Shown in pieces: positions 45,300 to 54,803 of a stretch of 64,000 nt of DNA. Source of the stretch: Campylobacter sp. 2014D-0216 (GTDB lineage: Bacteria > Campylobacterota > Campylobacteria > Campylobacterales > Campylobacteraceae). Within the stretch, counting starts at the first letter, position 1, and every line of letters begins with the position of its first letter. Both the position numbers and the translations under genes were made by a program. The notes below the pieces were generated by a model. That model had not been told where the DNA came from. It did not search any database and saw only the letters and a program-made list of their open reading frames with translations. The stretch spans positions 1,116,001 to 1,180,000 of the forward strand of contig NZ_CP063089.1 in assembly GCF_014931215.1 (NCBI RefSeq). Direction: 5' to 3'.

Positions 45300-46112
45300 T
45301 TATTCCTTTTCTAACATAAAAAAATGATTCGTTGGGCCACAACCCTTACCAAGTGATAATGAATGCAAAATTGCCCCATATACATATTCTTTAGCAAGTT
45401 TCACAGCTTCATGCTTTGTCTTACCTAAAGCAAGATTGCTAGCTATTGCTGAACTTAATGTACACCCAGTGCCATGTGTATTTTTTGTATCAATCTTTTC
45501 AGCTTTAAAAATATTAAACACCTCTCCATCATAAAAAACATCATTAGTGTTTTCTTTGCTATGCCCTCCTTTTACCAAAACACTTTTTGCACCTTCTTGG
45601 TGTAATTTTATAGCTGCTTTTTTCATATCATCTTCATTGTGAATTTTAAAACCACATAAAAACTCAGCTTCAGGAATATTTGGAGTAAGCACATCCGCTA
45701 AAGGTAAAATCTCTTCTTTAAAGAATTGACAATTTTCCAAAGGCATTAACGCATAGCCATTTTTAGCAAACATAACAGGATCAATCACTACATTTTTAGC
45801 TTGAAAATGCAATAAATTTTCTTTCACGCAAGTGATGATTTCTTTGGAGCCGAGCATACCGACTTTCACAGCCATTGGTTCTATATCTTCATATACAGCT
45901 AGCATTTGTTCATTGATAATTGAAATGGGTATATCAAAAGATGAAATAACTCTTGCGGTATTTTCAGCTACCACACTTAAAATCACACTCATACCAAACA
46001 AATGGTGTGCACTAAAAGTTTTTAGATCAGCTTGCACCCCTGCTCCACCGCTACAATCACTTCCGGCTATCGTCAAAATAGGAATTTTAGTTTTAGTTTT
46101 TGCTTGTATCAT
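45300..46112 (-). CDS. thiD: Hydroxymethylpyrimidine/phosphomethylpyrimidine kinase
   Basis: A 270-aa ribokinase-fold enzyme phosphorylating HMP and HMP-P. Motifs TIAGSDCSGGAGVQADLKTF, VVIDPVMFAKNGY, LTPNIPEAEFL and NTHGTGCTLSSAIASNL are intact. First gene of thiDME(hemD); its Shine-Dalgarno lies in a hairpin downstream of a TPP-type leader. Confidence 0.96.
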   Translation of the reverse strand: MIQAKTKTKIPILTIAGSDCSGGAGVQADLKTFSAHHLFGMSVILSVVAENTARVISSFDIPISIINEQMLAVYEDIEPMAVKVGMLGSKEIITCVKENLLHFQAKNVVIDPVMFAKNGYALMPLENCQFFKEEILPLADVLTPNIPEAEFLCGFKIHNEDDMKKAAIKLHQEGAKSVLVKGGHSKENTNDVFYDGEVFNIFKAEKIDTKNTHGTGCTLSSAIASNLALGKTKHEAVKLAKEYVYGAILHSLSLGKGCGPTNHFFMLEKE

Positions 46113-46118
46113 TATTTA

Positions 46119-46138
46119 TCCTTTTTTATTAAAAAGGA
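46119..46138 (-). promoter_or_regulatory. Hairpin masking the thiD Shine-Dalgarno (riboswitch expression platform)
   Basis: In the mRNA, TCCTTTTT pairs perfectly with AAAAAGGA around a 4-base loop; AAGGA is the thiD RBS, ending 6-7 bases before the ATG. When formed it would block translation. Confidence 0.6.
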
Positions 46139-46141
46139 AAG

Positions 46142-46230
46142 TTTTTGCAAGAATTCAAAGTTTGCATTACCAAACTTCTCAAGGGTCGAAGTTAAACTTC
46201 CTCTCAGCAAAAGCTCCCCACTTGTTAAAA
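46142..46230 (-). promoter_or_regulatory. TPP riboswitch (THI element) upstream of thiD
   Basis: On the minus strand the pyrimidine-sensing arm is clear: GTGGGGAGC, then GCTGAGA, then GACCCTT, as in THI boxes. The pyrophosphate arm is recognisable only as TTTGGTAATGCAAAC (cf. UAAUGCC in the consensus); the usual CCUGA and GCGUAGGG are not seen. A short closing helix CAAG/CTTG may exist. Gene context (thiD-thiM-thiE) supports the call. Confidence 0.7.
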
Positions 46231-46275
46231 ATTATATCTTAGTTTTTATTAACCTTAAAAAATATTTTTAATTGC

Positions 46276-46284
46276 TGCTATAAT
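46276..46284 (+). promoter_or_regulatory. Extended -10 before the LMW phosphatase gene
   Basis: TGCTATAAT, 34 bases before the ATG, in the divergent region shared with the thi leader. Confidence 0.5.
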
Positions 46285-46318
46285 TTTAATAAAACTACAC
46301 ATTTTTTGAGGAAAAATT

Positions 46319-46774
46319 ATGACTAAAATTATTTTTGTATGTTTAGGAAATATTTGTCGCTCCCCTATGGCCGAGTTTATTATGAAAGATCTTGTCAATA
46401 AAACTAATTTAAATGATCGTTTTAGCATATGCAGCGCAGGAACTTCAGGTTATCACGATGGAGAAGATATGCACTATCAAACCAAAGCATTACTACATAG
46501 AAAAAATATTAATACTAAAGGATTTTATAGTCGAAAATTAAATGCTTTAATGTGCGAAGAAAACGACCTTATCGTTGTAATGGATAATGCAAATTACAAT
46601 GATGTTGTTAAAAATTTTCCAAATTATAAACATAAAATTCAAAAAATTACATCATATGCAAAAGATTTAGGATACAATGAAGTTCCTGATCCTTGGTATA
46701 GTGGAGATTTTAACGAAACTTATATGATACTTTCTAAAGCTTGTGATGGTTTACTTCGCTTTTTAAATAATTAA
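46319..46774 (+). CDS. Low molecular weight protein-tyrosine phosphatase
   Basis: A 151-aa enzyme. P-loop VCLGNICRSPMAEF with nucleophile C8 and R14; the general-acid Asp lies in VPDPWYSGDFNETY near the C-terminus. Fully canonical. No tyrosine kinase or capsule gene is adjacent, so its substrate is unknown. RBS TGAGGA. Confidence 0.93.
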   Translation: MTKIIFVCLGNICRSPMAEFIMKDLVNKTNLNDRFSICSAGTSGYHDGEDMHYQTKALLHRKNINTKGFYSRKLNALMCEENDLIVVMDNANYNDVVKNFPNYKHKIQKITSYAKDLGYNEVPDPWYSGDFNETYMILSKACDGLLRFLNN

Positions 46775-46814
46775 AATTATTTAAATTAAATTTATAATAG
46801 TTTTTTATTTTTAG

Positions 46815-46823
46815 TGATATAAT
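46815..46823 (+). promoter_or_regulatory. Extended -10 before the chemoreceptor gene
   Basis: TGATATAAT (TATAAT 46818-46823), 42 bases before the ATG, which has AAGGAGC as RBS. Confidence 0.5.
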
Positions 46824-46865
46824 AACAATTTTAAATCTTAGAATAATGCAAAAGGAGCTTATTTA

Positions 46866-48848
46866 ATGAAAAGTATTAAACTAAAAATTTCATTAATTGC
46901 GAACATTATTGCTATAGTATGTCTAATTATTTTGGGCATAGTTAGCTTTATTTTTACCAAAAAAGCTTTAAACTATGAAGTAGTTAAAGCAGAAACAAAC
47001 TATGTAAGAGTTGCTGAAAAATCTATGAGAGATTTCAAAAGCATCAATTCCCATACACTTGAAAAACTTGCACAATCTATCACCAAGCTTCCTTATAGTG
47101 ATCTTGATACCCAAGAAAAACTAATGGAAAATACCGGTAATCTACTAAAAGCTGTTAGAGATATGAACAGCTATTTGGCAGTTTACATAGCTCAACCAAA
47201 CGGGGAGTTAATCGTAAGTGATCCTGATAGCGATAGCAAAGGCTTAGATTATGGAACTTATGGAAAAGCTGATAATTACGATGCAACAACAAGGGAATTT
47301 TATATAGAAGCTAGAAGAAAAAATGGCTTATATATTACCGCAGCATATATTGATGCAACAACAGGCTTACCATGCTTTACTTATGCAATGCCATTAGTTA
47401 AAGATGGTAAATTTATAGGTGTTTTAGCCATCGATGTTTTAGTTAAAGACTTACAGACTGAATTTAGCGAACTTCCTGGAAGAACTTTTGTGTACGACCA
47501 AGCTTACACAGTATTTGCTTCAACTGATAAATCACTAATTGGTGGAGAAAAAACAAATCCAGATATTCTTACAGTAGCTAAAGCATATGAAAAGGCTGGA
47601 GATTATAATATATTTAACTATGCTACTCAAAATGGACAAAACCGCTTCGGAATTTGTGTAAAAATCGATGATTACACCACTTGTGCGGGTGAAAACATTG
47701 AAGTTATCGAAGCACCTGCTTTAAAAATAGCATACATCCAAACTTCCATTGTTGTTTTTACAAGTATTGCTAGTATTATTCTACTTTACTTTATCATTTC
47801 TTATTATTTATCACCACTTCAAGCCATTCAAAGAGGTCTTAACTCTTTCTTTGATTTTATCAATCATAAAACTAAAGATTCAGCTATGATTGATGTAAAA
47901 AGCAATGATGAACTTGGTGCTATAGCTAAAGCCATTAATGAAAACATCACTAAAACTAAAAATGCATTAGAACAAGATGCTAAAGCAGTAGAACAATCAG
48001 TAGAAGCAGTAAGAGAAGTTGAAAGTGGTAATCTAACAGCAAGAATTACTGCAATTCCTAGCAACCCACAATTACTTGAACTTAAAAACTACATCAATGA
48101 AATGCTTAATGTATTAGAACAAAAAGTAGGTTCTAATATGAATGAAATTAATAGAGTATTTGATAGCTATAAAGCATTAGACTTTACTACTGAAGTTAAA
48201 AATGCTAAAGGTGGAGTTGAAGTAACTACAAATGTATTAGGTCAAGAAATTGTAGCTATGTTAAGACAATCATCTGAATTTGCTTCTTTATTAGCAGATG
48301 AAAGTGGTAAATTACAAAGTGCGGTTAAAAACCTAACTGATTCTTCATCTTCTCAAGCTTCTTCTTTAGAAGAAACAGCAGCAGCACTAGAAGAGATTAC
48401 TTCTTCTATGCAAAATGTTTCGCATAAAACTAGTGAAGTAATTGCTCAAAGTGAAGAGATTAAAAATGTTACTTCTATTATTGGAGATATTGCAGATCAA
48501 ATTAACCTACTTGCATTAAATGCTGCTATTGAAGCTGCACGTGCTGGTGAACATGGTAGAGGATTTGCTGTTGTTGCAGATGAAGTTAGAAATCTAGCTG
48601 AAAGAACTCAAAAGTCTTTGGGTGAAATTGAAGCTAACACAAATATCTTAGTTCAATCTATCAATGAAATGGGTGAAAGTATTAAAGAACAAACTACAGG
48701 TATTACTCAAATTAATGATGCCGTAACTCAAATTGATAGCGTAACACAAGAAAATCTAAAAATAGCTAAAGATAGTGCGGCTATATCTGATAATGTTAAT
48801 AAGATAGCTAATGATATCTTAGAAGATGCTAGAAAGAAAAAGTTTTAA
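46866..48848 (+). CDS. Methyl-accepting chemotaxis protein with periplasmic Cache-type sensor
   Basis: A 660-aa transducer. Helix 1 at about residues 8-30; a periplasmic dCache-like domain at about 35-290 ([21 protein letters not shown] and [21 protein letters not shown]); helix 2 at about 295-318; HAMP; then the signalling hairpin with the conserved tip [20 protein letters not shown], continuing [16 protein letters not shown]. There is no CheR-tethering pentapeptide; it ends ARKKKF. The Cache type suggests an amino or organic acid ligand; identity unknown. Confidence 0.93.
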   Translation: MKSIKLKISLIANIIAIVCLIILGIVSFIFTKKALNYEVVKAETNYVRVAEKSMRDFKSINSHTLEKLAQSITKLPYSDLDTQEKLMENTGNLLKAVRDMNSYLAVYIAQPNGELIVSDPDSDSKGLDYGTYGKADNYDATTREFYIEARRKNGLYITAAYIDATTGLPCFTYAMPLVKDGKFIGVLAIDVLVKDLQTEFSELPGRTFVYDQAYTVFASTDKSLIGGEKTNPDILTVAKAYEKAGDYNIFNYATQNGQNRFGICVKIDDYTTCAGENIEVIEAPALKIAYIQTSIVVFTSIASIILLYFIISYYLSPLQAIQRGLNSFFDFINHKTKDSAMIDVKSNDELGAIAKAINENITKTKNALEQDAKAVEQSVEAVREVESGNLTARITAIPSNPQLLELKNYINEMLNVLEQKVGSNMNEINRVFDSYKALDFTTEVKNAKGGVEVTTNVLGQEIVAMLRQSSEFASLLADESGKLQSAVKNLTDSSSSQASSLEETAAALEEITSSMQNVSHKTSEVIAQSEEIKNVTSIIGDIADQINLLALNAAIEAARAGEHGRGFAVVADEVRNLAERTQKSLGEIEANTNILVQSINEMGESIKEQTTGITQINDAVTQIDSVTQENLKIAKDSAAISDNVNKIANDILEDARKKKF

Positions 48849-48860
48849 TTGATTGTTAGC

Positions 48861-48886
48861 AAGCCAACCCTTTAAGGGTTTGGCTT
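48861..48886 (+). terminator. Terminator after the chemoreceptor gene
   Basis: Stem AAGCCAACCCT / AGGGTTTGGCTT with one bulged base, followed by TTTTATTTTAT. It also ends one base before the convergent small gene's stop codon. Confidence 0.8.
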
Positions 48887-49249
48887 TTATTTTATATAAG
48901 TACTTAAACAAACCCCATCTACACTTAAGTCATAAGCACTTTTAAGGTTGTTTTCTAATTTATCCAATATTAATAAAATTTTAGAATCAAACATATAAAA
49001 CTCAGCCATTTTTGAAGCTATTTTTGCAAGTGCTTGATCATTGATTAAAATATATTTTGCACCCAAAGCATTAGAAAGCAAAACTTCTTCTTCATTTTTT
49101 ACAAAAACAGCAAAATCGCATTTTTTTTCTTGCGCCAATTGGATTATTTTTTCATCATAATCAAAACAATTCACAACCGTTTGATTTATCTCACCTTTAA
49201 AGCGTTTCATTTTTTCCATACTAATTAATGGGTGACCAAAAATTAACAT
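48887..49249 (-). CDS. Conserved hypothetical protein next to rsmG
   Basis: A 120-aa soluble protein (MLIFGHPLISMEKMKRFKGE) that alternates strands and helices and has a KYILINDQALAKIASKMAEF segment. No family recognised. It follows rsmG by 9 bases in a ribA-rsmG run, the place of C. jejuni Cj0998c. Confidence 0.75.
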   Translation of the reverse strand: MLIFGHPLISMEKMKRFKGEINQTVVNCFDYDEKIIQLAQEKKCDFAVFVKNEEEVLLSNALGAKYILINDQALAKIASKMAEFYMFDSKILLILDKLENNLKSAYDLSVDGVCLSTYIK

Positions 49250-49258
49250 TTTTTTCCT

Positions 49259-49840
49259 TTAAGTATTTTTCAAAAGACAATAATTTCTAAAACCTTGATT
49301 AAAAATCTGATATGTTTTTAAACCTTGCAATTCATCATAAATTTCACTACCTTTATAAAGCAAAAACAATGTCTTATCGTCATAAAAACCACTTGCGATA
49401 TTGATCAAAGGTTTCACATCCATCAAAGCTCTTGATGTGATCAAATCCACTCTAAAAGAAGAATGATTTTGTAATTTATCTTTGATGATATTCACATGAT
49501 TTAAACCTAGTTCTGTTTTCACTACTCTTAAAAATGATGCTTTTTTAGGATTAGGCTCAAAAAGAAAAAATTCACTCTCTAAAAATATACAAGCTAAAAA
49601 AATAGCAGGAAACCCGGCTCCACTTCCCACATCAATTATTTGCTTTCTATCACTCAAATCGTAAAAATCTAAAATTTTCACACTATCGATGATATTTTCA
49701 TCAATATTTTCAAAATGCGTCAAATTATGTACTGCATTGAATTTTTTCAACAAATCCTTATAAAGAATAATTTTTTTTAAAAAATCATCTTTATGGGGAA
49801 AATTTTGCAAAAAATTTAATTGTTCTTCGTATTGTTTCAA
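49259..49840 (-). CDS. rsmG: 16S rRNA (guanine527-N7)-methyltransferase
   Basis: A 193-aa SAM-dependent enzyme. SAM motif IDVGSGAGFPAIFLA and the preceding NLTHFENIDENIIDSVKILDF are typical. The start appears to be TTG at 49840, with TTGA overlapping the ribA stop, so translation is probably coupled. Confidence 0.93.
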   Translation of the reverse strand: MKQYEEQLNFLQNFPHKDDFLKKIILYKDLLKKFNAVHNLTHFENIDENIIDSVKILDFYDLSDRKQIIDVGSGAGFPAIFLACIFLESEFFLFEPNPKKASFLRVVKTELGLNHVNIIKDKLQNHSSFRVDLITSRALMDVKPLINIASGFYDDKTLFLLYKGSEIYDELQGLKTYQIFNQGFRNYCLLKNT

Positions 49841-50397
49841 TTTAAATGCCCCATTTGTGTATGTTTGATTTCTAAATAATCTTTATTAAAACGATTTGCC
49901 TCTATTAAAATAGGCACTCTTAAGTGTATCTTGTCTTTTAGTGATTCAAGTTTTTGAGGATTGTTTGTTAAAAGATTAATCTTGCTAATACCATAGTGCT
50001 TTAAAATAAACTCTACTATCTCATAACTGCGTTCATCTGCCTTAAAACCTAGCTGATGATTTGCTTCTATCGTATTAAAACCTTTATCTTGCAAAGCATA
50101 AGCATTGATTTTATTAAAAAGACCTATACCTCTTCCTTCTTGTCTTAGATATATCACCATTCCGCCATGCTCTTGGATATAATTTAGCGAAAATTCAAGC
50201 TGCTCCCCACAATCACATTTTAAACTACTTAAAACATCTCCTGTAAGGCACTCTGAGTGAATTCTAACATTCACTTCCTTTTGAAATTCTCCTTTAAAAA
50301 TACACAAATGCTCTTTTTCTTCTTCTTTAAAACTTTGTATATAAAACTCCCCAAAACGCGTAGGAAGTTTTGCTATTTCAGAAATTTGAATCGTCAT
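49837..50397 (-). CDS. ribA: GTP cyclohydrolase II
   Basis: A 186-aa zinc enzyme starting riboflavin synthesis. Zinc ligands lie in SECLTGDVLSSLKCDCGEQL; catalytic region YLRQEGRGIGLFNKI; LGFKADERSYE and LLTNNPQKLESL are also conserved. No DHBP synthase domain is fused, unlike bifunctional RibBA. Divergent from hemB. Confidence 0.95.
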   Translation of the reverse strand: MTIQISEIAKLPTRFGEFYIQSFKEEEKEHLCIFKGEFQKEVNVRIHSECLTGDVLSSLKCDCGEQLEFSLNYIQEHGGMVIYLRQEGRGIGLFNKINAYALQDKGFNTIEANHQLGFKADERSYEIVEFILKHYGISKINLLTNNPQKLESLKDKIHLRVPILIEANRFNKDYLEIKHTQMGHLN

Positions 50398-50427
50398 TAT
50401 TTTACTTTACCTTTTTTATAAAAAATA

Positions 50428-50436
50428 TGCTAGAAT
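50428..50436 (+). promoter_or_regulatory. Extended -10 of the hemB operon
   Basis: TGCTAGAAT, 33 bases upstream of the hemB ATG, in the 71-base divergent ribA-hemB region. Confidence 0.5.
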
Positions 50437-50468
50437 TTATGGAATTTTAACAAACAAAAAGGAAATTT

Positions 50469-51452
50469 ATGTTTAAACGCTTCAGAAGATTAAGGTTAAA
50501 TGAGAATATAAGAAGCTTGGTAAAAGAAAATACTTTAAATTTAGATGATTTAATCTATCCTCTTTTTGTCGTTGATGGAGTGAACATCAAAAACGAAATT
50601 TCATCTATGCCTGGTGTATTTCAAATGAGTTTAGATGAGATTTTAAAAGAATGTTCAGAAATAACTAAATTAGGCATTAAAGCTATTATTTTATTTGGAG
50701 TTTTAGAAAGCACTAAAAAAGACAGTTGTGGTAGCGATGCTTTGAGTGATGATGGCTTGATTGCTAGAAGCTTAAGAGCTATCAAAGAGCAATTTCCCAA
50801 CTTAGTTGTCATCACAGATCTTTGTTTTTGCGAATACACTGATCATGGGCATTGTGGCATTATTGATCCAAAAACAAAAAGTGTAGATAATGATCTAACT
50901 TTAGAAATTTCAGCCAAACAAGCTCTAATTCATGCAAAAAACGGAGCGGACATGATCGCACCAAGTGGCATGATGGATGGGATTATTCAAACCTTAAGAA
51001 AAACTCTAGATGAAAATGGTTTTGAAAATCTTCCTATCATGGCTTATTCAACCAAATTTGCTTCAGCTTATTACGGTCCTTTTAGAGATGTGGCAGATTC
51101 TGCTCCAAGTTATGGAGATAGAAAAACTTATCAAATGGATTTTGCTAATGGCAAAGAAGCCTTGTGTGAAAGCTTAGAAGATGAAAAACAAGGTGCTGAT
51201 ATTTTGATGGTAAAACCTGCACTGGCTTATTTAGATGTGGTCAAAGACATTGCAAATCACTCTAAACTTCCACTTTGCGTATACAATGTAAGCGGTGAAT
51301 ATGCCTTGTTAAAAGCGGGTCAAAAAGCTGGTGTGATTGATTATGAAAAAATAGTCCTTGAAACCATGCTTGCTTTTAAAAGAGCTGGAGCCAAACTTAT
51401 CATAACTTACCATGCAAAAGAGATCGCGCAATTATTAAATCACAAGGAGTAA
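50469..51452 (+). CDS. hemB: Delta-aminolevulinic acid dehydratase (porphobilinogen synthase)
   Basis: A 327-aa enzyme condensing two ALA molecules. The zinc-type cysteine cluster is seen in [15 protein letters not shown]; the Schiff-base lysines lie in [15 protein letters not shown] and [10 protein letters not shown]. First gene of hemB-161aa-hemN-GlpC-like, all within a few bases of each other. Confidence 0.97.
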   Translation: MFKRFRRLRLNENIRSLVKENTLNLDDLIYPLFVVDGVNIKNEISSMPGVFQMSLDEILKECSEITKLGIKAIILFGVLESTKKDSCGSDALSDDGLIARSLRAIKEQFPNLVVITDLCFCEYTDHGHCGIIDPKTKSVDNDLTLEISAKQALIHAKNGADMIAPSGMMDGIIQTLRKTLDENGFENLPIMAYSTKFASAYYGPFRDVADSAPSYGDRKTYQMDFANGKEALCESLEDEKQGADILMVKPALAYLDVVKDIANHSKLPLCVYNVSGEYALLKAGQKAGVIDYEKIVLETMLAFKRAGAKLIITYHAKEIAQLLNHKE

Positions 51453-51454
51453 GA

Positions 51455-51940
51455 TTGAATAGTTTAGATAAAAAAAGCTCCGAAGATATCATCAACGAGC
51501 TTTCTAATTACCTAGGTATAGAAAAACATAATCAAACTATATTTCATCTCACCCATATTAATGAAAAAGAAAAAAAACTCAGTTTAAAAAACGGTCATGA
51601 ACTAGCACCTGAACCATGGTTTATTGTAGATGAAAACGACGAAGTAAAAACGATGTTTTCTGTAAAAACTTTAATCGAATTTTTGCAAAATGCAAAAGAA
51701 ATACAAAAAGATAACTTTGAACTGAAATTAGAGAAAGCCATTTATCAACAAATTCCAATTGATTTTAACGATGTATGGACAGTTGCAATGGATGAAATAA
51801 AACATCAAGTCGCCAAGGGCGTAAAAGAAGTAAATATTGACTTAGATCAGCTTGTTAGCAACATCCACATTCAACATCCAAATTTATTTATTGACATGAA
51901 AAAAATGATAGAAAAGGTAAAACCCAATGAAAGATTATAA
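51455..51940 (+). CDS. Conserved hypothetical protein in the hemB-hemN operon
   Basis: A 161-aa soluble acidic protein (MNSLDKKSSEDIINELSNYL; later WTVAMDEIKHQVAKGVKEVN). It starts with TTG at 51455, supported by AAGGAG (51444-51449) 5 bases before it. It overlaps hemN by 14 bases and follows hemB by 2, so it is certainly co-expressed with heme genes. C. jejuni Cj0993c sits next to hemN likewise. Function unknown. Confidence 0.8.
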   Translation: MNSLDKKSSEDIINELSNYLGIEKHNQTIFHLTHINEKEKKLSLKNGHELAPEPWFIVDENDEVKTMFSVKTLIEFLQNAKEIQKDNFELKLEKAIYQQIPIDFNDVWTVAMDEIKHQVAKGVKEVNIDLDQLVSNIHIQHPNLFIDMKKMIEKVKPNERL

Positions 51941-53282
51941 AAGCTTTGTCAAATACTCCAAAGCAGGACCAAGATATACTTCTTATCCTACTGCGGTAGA
52001 ATTTAATACTCAGTTTAAATATGAAGATTATATTGAAATTTTAAAACAACAAAAAGCACAATTGTCTTTATATTTTCATTTGCCTTTTTGTAGAAGCGCA
52101 TGTTATTTTTGCGGTTGTAATGTAATCTATACTGCCAAAGAAGAAAGCAAAGAAAGATATTTAGGTTATCTCTTTAAAGAACTCGATCTCTTAGCTAACA
52201 TCATCAATACTCAAAGAGAAGTTGCACAAATGCATTTTGGTGGCGGTACCCCTACATTTTTTTCTGCTAAGCAACTTGAAAGTTTGATTTTAAAAATCAA
52301 AAGTGTTTTTCCAAATTTCACTCAAGATAGCGAAATAAGCTGTGAAATTGATCCAAGGTTTTTAAATGAAGAGCAAGCCGATGTTTTAATCCAAAATGGA
52401 TTTAATCGCATTAGCTTTGGTGTGCAAGATTTCGATGAAAAAGTGCAAAAAGAAATTCATAGAATTCAGCCTTTTGAGCTTACCAAAAACGCAGTAGATA
52501 TGGTTAGAAAAAAAGGCATTAGCTCGGTAAATATGGATTTGATCTATGGTTTGCCATATCAAAGCTTAGAAAGCTTTAAGCAAACTTTGGAAAAAGCATT
52601 GCTAATTAATCCTGATCGCTTTGCTATTTTTAACTATGCACATGTGCCATGGCTTAAAAAAAATATGAGAAAATTTGATGAAAATACCCTGCCTAGTCCT
52701 GATATAAAACTTCAAATTTTAGAATACTGTGAAAATTTTTTAACCCACAATGGTTATAAAATGATAGGAATGGATCATTTTGCAAAACCAGAAGATGAAC
52801 TTTTTAAAGCATTAGAAAATGGTAGTCTGCATAGAAATTTTCAAGGCTATACTACTAAAGGTGGAACAGATTTAATTGGCATTGGTTTGACAAGTATTGG
52901 CGAGGGAAAAAGACACTATATGCAAAATTTCAAAGATATGCCAAGCTATGAAAAGGCTATCGATGAGGGCAAATTGCCTTGCGAAAAAGGCATTATGCTA
53001 GATGATGATGATGAATTAAGAAAAGCTGTGATTATGGAGCTTATGAGTAATTTCTCGCTTAACATTGAAAAAGTAGAACAAAGATTTAAGATTAACTTTT
53101 TTGAATACTTTCAACAAGATCTAGAAGAATTAAGCAAATTAAATGAATTTGTGACTATTGATAAAAACCATATCAAAGTCAATGAAACAGGAGTGCTTTT
53201 GATCCGTAATATTGCAATGTGTTTTGATAAATATCTCAAACGCATTAGTGAAGATAAAAAAGTATTTTCTAAAACGGTTTAA
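51927..53282 (+). CDS. hemN: Oxygen-independent coproporphyrinogen III oxidase
   Basis: A 451-aa radical SAM enzyme. The 4Fe-4S motif is C55-x3-C59-x2-C62 with C64 next (FCRSACYFCGC), the full HemN signature rather than that of HemW-like paralogues; HFGGGTPTF and the C-terminal domain are present. It makes protoporphyrinogen IX under low oxygen. Confidence 0.96.
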   Translation: MKDYKSFVKYSKAGPRYTSYPTAVEFNTQFKYEDYIEILKQQKAQLSLYFHLPFCRSACYFCGCNVIYTAKEESKERYLGYLFKELDLLANIINTQREVAQMHFGGGTPTFFSAKQLESLILKIKSVFPNFTQDSEISCEIDPRFLNEEQADVLIQNGFNRISFGVQDFDEKVQKEIHRIQPFELTKNAVDMVRKKGISSVNMDLIYGLPYQSLESFKQTLEKALLINPDRFAIFNYAHVPWLKKNMRKFDENTLPSPDIKLQILEYCENFLTHNGYKMIGMDHFAKPEDELFKALENGSLHRNFQGYTTKGGTDLIGIGLTSIGEGKRHYMQNFKDMPSYEKAIDEGKLPCEKGIMLDDDDELRKAVIMELMSNFSLNIEKVEQRFKINFFEYFQQDLEELSKLNEFVTIDKNHIKVNETGVLLIRNIAMCFDKYLKRISEDKKVFSKTV

Positions 53283-53283
53283 C

Positions 53284-54552
53284 ATGTTAAATATTGATGA
53301 AATCACAAATGCATGTGTAAAATGTGGCAAATGCATACCAACATGCACCATACATGAGATAAATCGCGATGAGAGTACTTCCCCTCGTGGCTTTTTAGAT
53401 CTCATAAGTGCTTATAAAAATCAAGAATTAGAACTTGATCGTGATCTTAAAACAATTTTTGAATCATGTTTTTTATGCACCAATTGCGTTGAAGCTTGCC
53501 CAAGCCACTTAAGAATTGATAGCGCTATTGAAAAAACTCGCTATGATATAGCACAAAAATTTGGTATTGCATGGTATAAAAAACTTGCCTTTTTCTTTTT
53601 AAGACATAGACAAGTGTTAAATATTTTAGCAAGATTGGGCTATGTTTTTCAAAGTTGCGCATTTAGCACTAAAAATAACAACCAAGGCATGAAAGCAAAA
53701 TTAAACCTACCTTTAATCAAAAAAGGACGCTTGCTTCCATCTTTGAGTAAAAAAAGTTTTTTAAGCTCCAATCCTGATTTTATCAATAATCAAGGGGAAA
53801 AATCTATAGGGATTTTTATAGGGTGCTTGTCTAATTACTCTTATACAAGTACTGGATTTGCTTTGCTTGAAATTTGCAAGCATCTTAAGATCAATGTAGA
53901 TTTATTAAAAGAACAATCATGTTGTGGAGCTCCTCACTACTTTACAGGAGATTTTAAAAGCGTAGAACATCTAGCTAAAAAAAATATTGTATATTTTGAA
54001 GAAAAACTCAAAACGCTTGATTATATCATCATCCCTGAAGCAACCTGCTCTGCAATGATCAACATAGACTATGAGCATTTTTTTCATATGCAAGGTGATC
54101 AAGAATGGGCAATAAGAGCAAAAAACATCTCCCATAAAATACTTCTTGCGACTAAGTATTTATACGAGCATACTAATTTAGAACAGCTTTTAAAAACTAA
54201 AAACAAAGTCAATATTAATATCAGCTATCATGATCCTTGTCATGCAAAAAAAATGCAAGGAGTTTACCAAGAACCGAGAAATCTATTAAAGCAAAACTAT
54301 CATTTCAAAGAACTTATTGCTTCAAATGAATGCTGTGGTTTTGGCGGGGTAAGCATGCAGACAGATCACTATGAAAAAGCCTTAAAAGTTGGTATGAAAA
54401 AAGCACATAATATTCAAAAAACAGATGTGCAAATCATCAGCGCAGAATGTTCAGCTTGTAGAATGCAAATTTCAAATGCTTTAGAACATGAAAAAGTTTC
54501 TACTAAATTTTCACACCCATTAGAACTTATAGCTAAAATACTTCAAGATTAA
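53284..54552 (+). CDS. Fe-S oxidoreductase subunit, GlpC/GlcF-like
   Basis: A 422-aa protein. Two 4Fe-4S sites (CVKCGKCIPTC, CFLCTNCVEACP) and two CCG domains (CCGAPHYFTG and CCGFGGVSM) are those of electron-transfer subunits of glycerol-3-phosphate, lactate or glycolate dehydrogenases. No FAD subunit is adjacent, so the partner is unclear. Start at ATG 53284, one base after hemN, not the frame opening at 53212. C. jejuni Cj0991c occupies this position. Confidence 0.87.
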   Translation: MLNIDEITNACVKCGKCIPTCTIHEINRDESTSPRGFLDLISAYKNQELELDRDLKTIFESCFLCTNCVEACPSHLRIDSAIEKTRYDIAQKFGIAWYKKLAFFFLRHRQVLNILARLGYVFQSCAFSTKNNNQGMKAKLNLPLIKKGRLLPSLSKKSFLSSNPDFINNQGEKSIGIFIGCLSNYSYTSTGFALLEICKHLKINVDLLKEQSCCGAPHYFTGDFKSVEHLAKKNIVYFEEKLKTLDYIIIPEATCSAMINIDYEHFFHMQGDQEWAIRAKNISHKILLATKYLYEHTNLEQLLKTKNKVNINISYHDPCHAKKMQGVYQEPRNLLKQNYHFKELIASNECCGFGGVSMQTDHYEKALKVGMKKAHNIQKTDVQIISAECSACRMQISNALEHEKVSTKFSHPLELIAKILQD

Positions 54553-54570
54553 TGCTAATCTTGATTTTTT
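54543..54570. terminator. Terminator spanning the ends of the GlpC-like gene and a convergent small gene
   Basis: Perfect 9-bp stem TCAAGATTA / TAATCTTGA, loop ATGC, followed by six T. It covers both stop codons and encodes QD-stop on each strand. Confidence 0.82.
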
Positions 54571-54764
54571 ATATTTTCGATATTTGATCTATTTTTTTCT
54601 ATTAAAATTCTATTTTTTTCGATGTTTTCATTGTTTTTCTTACACTCATTTTTTAAAATCTCTATATTTTTATATAGGATTTTCATTTTTCTTTCATAAC
54701 GATTAATGAGCAAAAATACAATAAACAAAAATAAAATCAAAATAGCCCAATTTAAAAATGCCAT
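54555..54764 (-). CDS. Small membrane-anchored coiled-coil protein
   Basis: A 69-aa protein: one N-terminal helix (FLNWAILILFLFIVFLLIN) then a charged Asn/Glu/Lys-rich coiled coil with an ENIEKNRILIEKNRSNIENI-like repeat. RBS AAAGGAT before the ATG. It may be a small scaffold or DivIC-like partner; no family recognised. Confidence 0.6.
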   Translation of the reverse strand: MAFLNWAILILFLFIVFLLINRYERKMKILYKNIEILKNECKKNNENIEKNRILIEKNRSNIENIKNQD

Positions 54765-54803
54765 TTTTATCCTTTCGAAAGCATTATATTAATATATTTT
54801 ATC

